DNA from: Bacteroidota bacterium
Lineage (GTDB): Bacteria > Bacteroidota > Bacteroidia > Cytophagales > Cyclobacteriaceae
DNA length: 5,121 nucleotides
Direction: 5' to 3'
Assembly: GCA_023393375.1 (NCBI GenBank)
Contig: JAEWLI010000067.1
Coordinates: 1-5,121 of the forward strand
How positions within the stretch are numbered: position 1 is the stretch's first letter; each line of letters opens with the position of its first letter. Below the pieces are notes generated by a model. It made no database searches and had not been told where the DNA came from. It was given only the letters and a program-made list of their open reading frames with translations. The position numbers were made by a program, and so were the translations under genes. This document shows, one piece after another, positions 1 to 5,121 of the stretch.

Positions 1-2
1 TT

Positions 3-53
3 TCACCATATGATCCAGATAGTTATCAGGAATTTAAAAATATGTTGAAATAA
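3..53 (+). CDS. C-terminal end of an upstream gene, possibly gliding motility lipoprotein GldB (partial)
   Basis: Reading from base 3, an open frame of 16 codons ends SPYDPDSYQEFKNMLK at a TAA at 51-53. The other two forward frames stop at 11-13 and 46-48, and this one has protein-like composition. What is known: in Flavobacterium johnsoniae and many relatives, gldB (a lipoprotein needed for gliding) lies directly upstream of gldC, and GldB proteins often end in a short Ser-x-Tyr-x-Pro type tail, which the visible 'SPYDP' resembles. The identity is therefore inferred from position and a very short match. Only 16 residues are visible, so another gene is quite possible. The gap to gldC is 54 bases. 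Confidence 0.4.
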   Translation, partial: SPYDPDSYQEFKNMLK

Positions 54-107
54 CATACGATTTTTTCTGTTTTGAGAAATCCGTATACTTGTAAAAAATG
101 TTTTTAA

Positions 108-449
108 ATGAAGAAGACCACCATTAATTTTTTTATTGATCTTGATAAAGAAAATGTACCTGAAAATATCCATTGGCAGGCATCTGATATGAATTCAGAT
201 AAACCTGAACCAGCAAATGCCATGGGTATTTCATTGTGGGATCATCAACAAAAAAATACCCTCCGCATTGACTTATGGACAAAAGAAATGTCAGTGGATG
301 AAATGAAAAGATATGTCATAGACAGTATTGGGGGCTTCGGCCAGACGATCCTCAGTGCTACGGGGGATGAATTTATGAGTAAAGAGATCAATGATTTGTG
401 TGACCGGCTTGCTGAGCATGTACGAAAGGAAGCCGGATCTGAGTTATAA
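108..449 (+). CDS. gldC: Gliding motility protein GldC
   Basis: This 113-residue protein has the usual length and layout of GldC, a small soluble protein found only in Bacteroidota. The recognisable core is the Leu-Trp-Asp segment at residues 43-45 followed by TLRIDLWTKEMSVDEMK (51-67), then a helical C-terminal half (residues 64-107) that contains one Cys at 98. There is no signal peptide or membrane segment, so it should be cytoplasmic. Known for the family: gldC is linked to gldB in F. johnsoniae and associated with gliding; its biochemical role is not established, and GldC also occurs in species not known to glide. The start is firm, because an in-frame TAA sits immediately upstream at 105-107. 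The leader is A/T-rich with no Shine-Dalgarno sequence, which is normal for the phylum. Confidence in the family is high; that this organism glides is only inferred. Confidence 0.93.
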   Translation: MKKTTINFFIDLDKENVPENIHWQASDMNSDKPEPANAMGISLWDHQQKNTLRIDLWTKEMSVDEMKRYVIDSIGGFGQTILSATGDEFMSKEINDLCDRLAEHVRKEAGSEL

Positions 450-455
450 GGAAAC

Positions 456-486
456 TTGTGATCGGTTGTTAAAAAAATATTTTTTG
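456..486 (+). promoter_or_regulatory. Candidate Bacteroidota-type promoter upstream of the FadL-family gene
   Basis: The phylum's housekeeping promoter consensus is TTTG or TTG near -33 and TAnnTTTG near -7, about 19-21 bases apart. Here CTTG (455-458) is followed after 19 bases by TATTTTTTG (478-486), which fits the -7 element with one extra T. A start site would fall near 493, giving a leader of about 140 bases. A second, weaker option is TTG at 534-536 with TAATTTTTTG at 560-569. In such AT-rich DNA partial matches arise by chance, so this is a weak call. Confidence 0.22.
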
Positions 487-506
487 CATTTTCTTTTCAT
501 ATTGCA

Positions 507-596
507 CCAATATAATGCCCTAAATTAATAATATTGCAAAAGCTGGGATTCAATGCCTTTAATTTTTTGTGGGCATATGGAAACTTAGCATATTGG
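507..596 (+). other. Nested inverted repeats: possible structured leader of the FadL-family gene
   Basis: Three complementary pairs are nested in order: CCAATAT (507-513) with ATATTGG (590-596), ATGCCC (515-520) with GGGCAT (571-576), and AAATTAA (522-528) with TTAATTT (559-565). On the 5' side the arms are separated by single bases; the unpaired bases are on the 3' side (566-570 and 577-589) and in the apical loop. If transcribed from the candidate promoter upstream, the whole structure would sit in the mRNA leader and end 34 bases before the start codon. I match it to no known riboswitch. The pairing is seen directly; any regulatory role is conjecture. Apart from this and the candidate promoter, I see nothing else in the 450-630 gap. 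Confidence 0.25.
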
Positions 597-630
597 CGTG
601 AAAGATTTTTATTTTTAACCCTATTTTTTT

Positions 631-1914
631 ATGAAAAAAAGAACTACAATTCTCATTTGTGTTATGTTTATCCTGTCCCACACTTTAGTTGTTGCAAGTG
701 GTTATCAAGTGTTGTTGCAGGGCAATCGTCAAACGGGAAACGGAAATATTGGCGTTAGTTTATTTCCCGATGCTTCCAGTATATTTTTTAATCCCGGAAG
801 CCTGGGTTTTATGCGCCATAATAATTTGATAATTGGTGGCAATCTGATTTTCGCCGGAAATACCTATTGGGACAGTGAAGTGGATGGAAGTCTATACAAA
901 GTATCTTCTAACAATCCTGCCGGTACACCTTTTCATGTTTACGGGGTTTGGGGCCCTGAGGATCAACCATGGAAAGTGGGGCTTGGCATATATACACCGT
1001 ATGGAAGTGGTGTGGATTGGGGTAACGAATGGATGGGGCAATATTTATTAAGAAGGATTTCATTAAAAACAATCTTTTTCCAACCTACAGTGGCTTATCA
1101 GCTCAATGAAACGATAAGTGTAGGCGGTGGTTTTGTATATGCTATAGGAAATGTAAATCTACAGAGAGGTTTACCAATAAGTTCAAGTGTTATTGACCCT
1201 TCTGTGGAACTGAATGGTGGTGCCAGTGGTGTAGGTTACAATCTTGGAGTGTTTATGAAATTGTCATCAAAATTGAATTTAGGGCTGAACTATCGATCGA
1301 AGGTAAATATGAAAGTAAATGATGGCGATGCTACATTTTCTGTTCCTTCGGGTCTTTCTACATTATTCCCCGCAGGCAACACTTTTGATGCGGAATTGCC
1401 TCTCCCTGCAAACTTTAGTATAGGATTGACTTATGCAGTTTCTGAAAAGTTAAGCCTTTCAACAGAAGCTAATTGGGTAGGATGGTCTGCTTATGATACT
1501 TTGTCCTTTGATTTTAAAGAGAATACCAATATGCTTGCCGATATTAACTCCCCACGCCAGTATAAAGACTCATGGGTTTTTAAATTAGGTGCTGAATTTA
1601 AGACTACTGATAAGCTTACATTAAGGGTGGGAGGGTATTATGATCAAACGCCGGTAAAAGAAGGTTATATGACACCAGAAACTCCTGATGCCAGCAGAAT
1701 TGGCTTGACAGCCGGTGTGAGTTATAAATTATCTGACCGGCTAAACTTAGATGCCTCATTTTTATTTATCAATGGAATGGAAAGAAGACAAACCACTGAA
1801 GATGCTATAGTCGCTGGAACCATAAACCCTTCACGGGGTCGGCAAGATGTTTTGCCAGGCACCTACCAATTAAATGCATTTATACCGGGTGTTTCTATTT
1901 CTTACAATTTTTAA
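631..1914 (+). CDS. OmpP1/FadL/TodX-family outer-membrane transport protein
   Basis: A 427-residue outer-membrane beta-barrel of the family that moves long-chain fatty acids and other hydrophobic compounds across the outer membrane. A signal peptide covers about residues 1-23 (basic KKR, hydrophobic core, cleavage near VAS). The mature N-terminus, from GYQVLLQGNRQTG (24-36) to DASSIFFNPG (47-56), matches the FadL hatch segment, with NPG in place of the usual NPA. Further family marks are YTPYG (121-125), Gln-Pro-x-Val-Ala-Tyr (151-156), LPLPANFSIG (256-265), the NW-x-x-W segment (281-285) and PDASR (352-356) before the last strands. The protein ends in Phe (SISYNF), as expected for a BAM-recognised barrel. 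An in-frame TAA at 616-618 and the signal peptide fix the start at 631; the preceding bases are T-rich with no Shine-Dalgarno sequence. It is followed after 13 bases by a hydrolase lipoprotein gene, so the two are likely one operon. The substrate cannot be told from the sequence. Confidence 0.9.
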   Translation: MKKRTTILICVMFILSHTLVVASGYQVLLQGNRQTGNGNIGVSLFPDASSIFFNPGSLGFMRHNNLIIGGNLIFAGNTYWDSEVDGSLYKVSSNNPAGTPFHVYGVWGPEDQPWKVGLGIYTPYGSGVDWGNEWMGQYLLRRISLKTIFFQPTVAYQLNETISVGGGFVYAIGNVNLQRGLPISSSVIDPSVELNGGASGVGYNLGVFMKLSSKLNLGLNYRSKVNMKVNDGDATFSVPSGLSTLFPAGNTFDAELPLPANFSIGLTYAVSEKLSLSTEANWVGWSAYDTLSFDFKENTNMLADINSPRQYKDSWVFKLGAEFKTTDKLTLRVGGYYDQTPVKEGYMTPETPDASRIGLTAGVSYKLSDRLNLDASFLFINGMERRQTTEDAIVAGTINPSRGRQDVLPGTYQLNAFIPGVSISYNF

Positions 1915-1916
1915 TT

Positions 1917-1924
1917 AAAGGAGA
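1917..1924 (+). promoter_or_regulatory. Strong Shine-Dalgarno site for the SGNH hydrolase gene
   Basis: AAAGGAGA lies in the 13-base gap between the FadL-family stop and the hydrolase ATG at 1928. Its first seven bases fully match the complement of the 16S rRNA 3' tail, and four bases separate the last matching G from the ATG, a slightly short spacing. No other gene in the window has a comparable site. It supports the start at 1928 together with an in-frame TAA at 1916-1918, and suggests reinitiation by ribosomes finishing the upstream gene. Confidence 0.6.
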
Positions 1925-1927
1925 ATT

Positions 1928-3274
1928 ATGAAAGAATTAAAATACTTGTTGTTGTTCGTCTGTGTCATATTTGTAGGATGTGATCCCGAAATAGAAGTAC
2001 CAAATGAGATTTCTTCTGGAACTGCCGACTTTTCCAATTATATTGCTGTGGGAAATTCTCTTACCGCCGGTTATGCCAATCGTGGGCTATATGAAGAATC
2101 ACAATTGACATCATTCCCAAATCTTTTGGCAGAACAAATGAAATCTGTAGGCGGCGGTGATTTCAATCAACCCATTATGGAAGGAAGTGGAAGTGGGTAT
2201 CTTTCCTTGAAGGGTCTGATATTCAATGATTCCACTGGTTTGACTCCGGTAATTGATAGTGTTTTAGCCAATCCCAATGCTTTCAGTAAAGTTGAAGGGT
2301 CGATTAATAATTTCGGTATACCTGGATTACGGGCCAAGGATGTGGCTACACCGGGTTACGCTACTGTTAATCCATATCTCGGAAGATTATTGGCAGACCA
2401 GGAATTAATGAAAACATATACTCAGGTAATAGAAGAACAGGAGGCTACCTTCTTCACCTGCTGGTTGGGAAACAATGATATCCTGAACTTCGCTGCACCT
2501 GATGGAGAGCCAGGTACTGGAATATATGTTTTAACTCCGGTAGAAGAATTTTCTGCCCGGTTTTCAGATATGATGGCTGCTTTCGGTGAGGCAAAAGGAG
2601 TGGTTCTTACGATTCCAGATATATTAGTTTCCCCATTATTTACCACCATACCAAAAACACTGATCCCAATCACCAATCAAGAAGATGCAGATCAGCTAAA
2701 TGCTGGTTATGCTGATTATAATGAAGGCGTAGATCTGTATAATAGCCAGGTGCCGGAGGATAAAAAAATCAACCGGATAGAATTTTCAGTTGGATTAAAC
2801 TACCCTGTAGTTGTTGATAAGTCAATACCTTTTCCCGACCCTGGGAAAATTAGTCAATTAAAGGAAGGTCATTTATTGCTCAATATACCAAGAGAAAATT
2901 TGATAAGTAAAGGCTGGGGTACTGCGGTTGCGATTCCAGATCAATATGCACTTACCAAAGCAGAAATCGATAGCATCCATTCCAGGATTTCAGCCTACAA
3001 TACAATTATTAGAAGTTACGAAAGTGCTAATGTAGCCGTAGTTGAAACAAATGAATTGATACAAAAGATAGCTCAGGGTATGTTGGTCAATGGCGCGCCG
3101 GTTAACGCTACTTTTATTAATGGGGGTGTCTTTTCTTTGGATGGTGCACATTTAACCCCGCGAGGCAATGCCCTTTTGGCCAATGAAGTGATTAAAGTGA
3201 TCAATAATAAATTTAGTGCATCCTTACCACCTTTACAGGTGACAACCTATAAAGGAATAGATTTACCTCAATAA
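1928..3274 (+). CDS. SGNH/GDSL-family hydrolase, predicted outer-membrane lipoprotein
   Basis: A 448-residue predicted lipoprotein. A hydrophobic leader ends in the lipobox-like FVGC, giving lipidation at Cys18, followed by the acidic stretch DPEIEVPNE (19-27). The SGNH blocks appear in order: block I is VGNSLTAGY (41-49) with Ser44 as nucleophile, with Asn in place of the Asp of the classical GDSL; block II is NFGIPG (128-133) with Gly130; block III is GNND (181-184) with Asn183 as oxyanion residue; block V is DGAH (405-408), giving Asp405 and His408. The catalytic set is complete, so the enzyme should be active as an esterase or lipase on an unknown ester. Block III to block V spans about 220 residues, making it much longer than a typical ~200-residue GDSL enzyme. 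It lies 13 bases after the FadL-family barrel gene behind a strong Shine-Dalgarno site. An acyl-glycan or peptidoglycan esterase is possible; lipid hydrolysis feeding the adjacent channel is an inference from position. Confidence 0.88.
   Translation: MKELKYLLLFVCVIFVGCDPEIEVPNEISSGTADFSNYIAVGNSLTAGYANRGLYEESQLTSFPNLLAEQMKSVGGGDFNQPIMEGSGSGYLSLKGLIFNDSTGLTPVIDSVLANPNAFSKVEGSINNFGIPGLRAKDVATPGYATVNPYLGRLLADQELMKTYTQVIEEQEATFFTCWLGNNDILNFAAPDGEPGTGIYVLTPVEEFSARFSDMMAAFGEAKGVVLTIPDILVSPLFTTIPKTLIPITNQEDADQLNAGYADYNEGVDLYNSQVPEDKKINRIEFSVGLNYPVVVDKSIPFPDPGKISQLKEGHLLLNIPRENLISKGWGTAVAIPDQYALTKAEIDSIHSRISAYNTIIRSYESANVAVVETNELIQKIAQGMLVNGAPVNATFINGGVFSLDGAHLTPRGNALLANEVIKVINNKFSASLPPLQVTTYKGIDLPQ
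3230..3255 (+). other. Near-perfect hairpin inside the 3' end of the hydrolase gene
   Basis: CCTTTA (3230-3235) pairs with TAAAGG (3250-3255) and AGGT (3237-3240) with ACCT (3245-3248), with a single C/A mismatch between the two stems and a four-base GACA loop. The hairpin ends 16 bases before the stop codon. It is not followed by a T run, so it does not look like an intrinsic terminator. It may affect mRNA stability or decoupling from the next gene, or be a chance effect of codon choice. Confidence 0.3.
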
Positions 3275-3331
3275 TCCTTAAGATCTTTTCAGAAAATATA
3301 AAATATTGCGGATATCAGGCGTTTATTGATT

Positions 3332-3991
3332 ATGAAAAGGGAAATATTACTTTTATTGTTGATATCGGGGTTATTTCACATTGGTTTTGCTCAAAGTGAA
3401 TTAAAAATCGGTAAACTAAAATACAATGGGGGCGGGGATTGGTATGCCAACAAAACTGCCCTTCCCAATCTGATCCAATTTTGTAATCAACAACTGAACA
3501 TGCGTTTATCCTCTCAAGAAGACGCAGTTGAGGTGGGAAGTCCGGATATTTTTATGTACCCTTTCATCTATATGACCGGTCATGGGAATGTTCATTTTAC
3601 TGATCAGGAAGCTGAAAATTTAAGAAATTACCTGATTTCAGGGGGATTTCTGCATATTGATGATAATTATGGATTGGACCCTTTTGTAAGATCAGAAATG
3701 AAAAAAGTTTTCCCAGAATTGGAGTTTGTGGAATTGCCATTTAACCATCCTGTTTATCATCAAAAATTTAAATTTCCTGATGGATTGCCAAAAATTCATG
3801 AGCATGATGGCAAACCATCACAGGGTTTTGGACTGATATATAATGGAAGACTTGTCTGCTTTTATTCATATGAATCTGATCTGGGTAATGGTTGGGAAGA
3901 TAGGAGTGTTTATGATAACCCAGAGGAGATAAGGCAACAGGCATTACGTATGGGTGCCAATCTCATCTCATTTTCATTTACAGATTTTTGA
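3332..3991 (+). CDS. Secreted DUF4159 domain-containing protein
   Basis: From the ATG at 3332 the protein has 219 residues. An in-frame TTG six bases earlier would add two residues but is less likely; the first upstream in-frame stop is at 3299-3301. A Sec signal peptide covers residues 1-20 (KR, then a Leu-rich core, cleavage after GFA). Nearly all of the mature part is a DUF4159 domain: GGGDWYAN (33-40), MTGHG (81-85), GGFLHIDDNYG (104-114), FNHPVYH (137-143), HEHDG (156-160) and the YESDLGNGWED segment (180-190). As I recall, the family shares the class I glutamine-amidotransferase-like fold, but I see no convincing catalytic Cys triad, and no activity is established. In alphaproteobacteria the domain often ends much longer membrane proteins; here it stands alone in the periplasm. 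The 57-base gap after the hydrolase gene lacks a clear terminator, so co-transcription is possible. Function unknown. Confidence 0.88.
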   Translation: MKREILLLLLISGLFHIGFAQSELKIGKLKYNGGGDWYANKTALPNLIQFCNQQLNMRLSSQEDAVEVGSPDIFMYPFIYMTGHGNVHFTDQEAENLRNYLISGGFLHIDDNYGLDPFVRSEMKKVFPELEFVELPFNHPVYHQKFKFPDGLPKIHEHDGKPSQGFGLIYNGRLVCFYSYESDLGNGWEDRSVYDNPEEIRQQALRMGANLISFSFTDF

Positions 3992-4157
3992 GTTTTGCCT
4001 TACACGGAGGTTTTATAAAAAAGGAATCCTTATGATATAACATTGGGAACAATTCACTATTGGATCCGCTATATACCCATATCTGATTTACTTCTTCCTA
4101 ATTTACCAAATAACAATTGTGCCGATATCTGTTATATAAAAACAAGGTATAATCAGT
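3992..4157. other. Intergenic gap between the DUF4159 and pyruvyl transferase-like genes
   Basis: This 166-base AT-rich gap holds no supportable gene. It contains a TTTTATAAAA palindrome (4011-4020), a GGAGG (4006-4010) with no start codon at a usable distance, and a weak inverted repeat ATAACA/TGTTAT (4110-4115 and 4130-4135). No good TTG plus TAnnTTTG pair and no GC-rich stem with a T run are visible. A promoter for the next gene is likely here, but I cannot place it. Confidence 0.5.
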
Positions 4158-5121
4158 ATGAGCAGAAAGATAAAAATTGCAATATCAGGATCGTATGGTG
4201 GCATGAATTTAGGTGATGAAGCCATTCTACAAAGTATCGTCTCACAATTAAGAGATTCCTCCATTCCTTTAGACATCACCGTTTTTACAAGAAATCCTGA
4301 TGATACCCTCAAGAGACATTCGGTCGACCATGCGATTGAAGTGAGGGAAATGACGGTTAAAGAAGTAAAGGACGTGATTACAAAGCTGGATCTTTTAATA
4401 CTTGGAGGAGGCGGAATATTGTATGATGCTCATGCAAAAACTTATTTAAGGGAAGTTTCGATTGCCAAAGAAAATGATGTGCCTGTAATGGTATATGCTA
4501 TTAGCGCAGGCCCTTTGACAGATCCTAGTGTACAGAGTCTCGTAAAAAAAACACTGAATAATGTGAATATCATTACTGTTCGTGAACGGGGTGCTCAGAG
4601 ACTTTTGGAGAGCATTGGAGTAACCAAAGAAATTATAGTAACGGCAGATCCTGCTCTTTTAATGACACCAGAACCTTTGCCTGAAGAAGTGCTGGTGCGT
4701 GAACAGTTGGATAAACAAAAAAAGCTGGTAGGTATGTCAGTCAGAGAACCAGGTGCAGCTGCGCCTGATCTTGATCAGAAAAAATATCATGCGCTTTTAG
4801 CAAATGCCGCAGATTTTATTGTGGATAGACTGAATGCCGATGTGATTTTTATTCCTATGGAGCACAACAAAATGGATTTACAGCATTCACATGCAGTATT
4901 ATCAAAAATGTTAAAACCTCAGAACGCATGGGTGCTTAAAGGTGACTACAGTCCCGGACAAATGCTTTCAATTATGAGTAAATTGGATTTTGCTGTGGGT
5001 ATGCGGCTTCATTTTTTAATTTTTGCTGCTTTACAGAAAATCCCTTTTGTCGCATTGCCGTATTCTTCAAAAGTAGAGGGGTTTCTTGAAGACCTGGAAA
5101 TTAGGATGCCTCCCATTGAAC
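4158..5121 (+). CDS. Polysaccharide pyruvyl transferase family protein (CsaB-like), 3' end cut by the window
   Basis: An open frame of 321 codons runs from the ATG at 4158 off the right edge with no stop. An in-frame TAA at 4137-4139 makes this the first usable ATG; a weak AAGG lies at 4144-4147. The motifs of the family, which transfers ketal-linked pyruvate from phosphoenolpyruvate to sugars of surface polysaccharides, appear in order: GSYGGMNLGDEAIL (11-24), LGGGGILYD (82-90), SAGPL (116-120), VRERG (141-145), ADPALL (163-168), GMRLH (281-285) and YSSKVEGFLEDL (302-313). There is no signal peptide, so it is cytoplasmic, as expected for modification of a lipid-linked precursor. Members usually have about 350-400 residues, so several tens are missing. 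Other members of this fold use different substrates, so the exact acceptor, and even strict pyruvylation, is not proven. It probably belongs to a surface-glycan locus continuing to the right. Confidence 0.87.
   Translation, partial: MSRKIKIAISGSYGGMNLGDEAILQSIVSQLRDSSIPLDITVFTRNPDDTLKRHSVDHAIEVREMTVKEVKDVITKLDLLILGGGGILYDAHAKTYLREVSIAKENDVPVMVYAISAGPLTDPSVQSLVKKTLNNVNIITVRERGAQRLLESIGVTKEIIVTADPALLMTPEPLPEEVLVREQLDKQKKLVGMSVREPGAAAPDLDQKKYHALLANAADFIVDRLNADVIFIPMEHNKMDLQHSHAVLSKMLKPQNAWVLKGDYSPGQMLSIMSKLDFAVGMRLHFLIFAALQKIPFVALPYSSKVEGFLEDLEIRMPPIE

Noticed and set aside
71..91. TTTG plus TATACTTG as a promoter for gldC
   Set aside because: The -7-like element has one mismatch and the TTTG is only 9 bases upstream, far from the usual 19-21; no other TTG lies at a suitable distance.
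472..485. AAAAAATATTTTTT palindrome as a gldC terminator
   Set aside because: The stem would be entirely A/T with no loop, so it does not look like an intrinsic terminator, and the same bases form the candidate -7 element.
534..758. A 74-codon + strand open frame overlapping the start of the FadL-family gene
   Set aside because: It begins at a non-ATG codon in the intergenic gap and then runs in another frame through the signal peptide region of a clear gene. Its Phe/Tyr/Trp-rich composition is that of AT-rich non-coding DNA.
2422..2676. An 84-codon - strand open frame
   Set aside because: It lies wholly inside the SGNH hydrolase gene, antisense, with no recognisable motif or ribosome binding site.
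3326..3331. TTG start for the DUF4159 gene
   Set aside because: An ATG two codons later gives a normal signal peptide beginning MKR; the TTG adds nothing and has no better ribosome binding site.
4148..4153. TATAAT before the pyruvyl transferase-like gene
   Set aside because: It matches the proteobacterial -10 box, which is not the Bacteroidota consensus, and it ends only four bases before the start codon.
4103..4312. A 69-codon - strand open frame with a hydrophobic segment
   Set aside because: It is antisense to the start of the pyruvyl transferase-like gene, whose N-terminal motif is convincing, and the hydrophobic part comes from the AT-rich gap.

Overview
The window looks like chromosomal DNA of a gliding-type Bacteroidota, most likely a member of the Cytophagia or Flavobacteriia. 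The main evidence is a recognisable gldC gene, a family confined to that phylum. Supporting evidence is the AT-rich base composition (roughly 40% G+C by eye), mostly A/T-rich leaders without Shine-Dalgarno sequences, and a lipoprotein with acidic residues after its lipidated cysteine. All supported genes lie on the + strand. I see no mobile elements, rRNA, tRNA or CRISPR array.

Layout. Positions 1-53 hold the last codons of an upstream gene, plausibly gldB. Positions 108-449 are gldC. A 181-base gap (450-630) holds a candidate Bacteroidota-type promoter and a nested set of inverted repeats that could fold as the leader of the next gene. Positions 631-1914 encode an OmpP1/FadL-family outer-membrane beta-barrel. 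Thirteen bases later, behind an unusually good Shine-Dalgarno sequence, positions 1928-3274 encode a 448-residue SGNH/GDSL-family hydrolase lipoprotein. Positions 3332-3991 encode a secreted DUF4159 protein. After a 166-base gap, a polysaccharide pyruvyl transferase family gene starts at 4158 and runs off the right edge, so only its first 321 codons are visible.

How the genes may work together. The FadL-type channel and the SGNH lipoprotein form a tight pair. The simplest reading is an envelope module in which the lipoprotein hydrolyses an ester (lipid or acylated glycan) and the barrel takes up the hydrophobic product. This is inference from family and spacing; substrates cannot be read from the sequence. 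The DUF4159 gene follows in the same direction and may be co-transcribed, with unknown role. The pyruvyl transferase-like gene probably belongs to a separate surface-polysaccharide function. The only gene left open by the window is this last one, and it is well supported by motifs. The most unusual features are the channel-hydrolase pair, its strong ribosome binding site in a phylum that rarely uses one, and the possible structured leader upstream.
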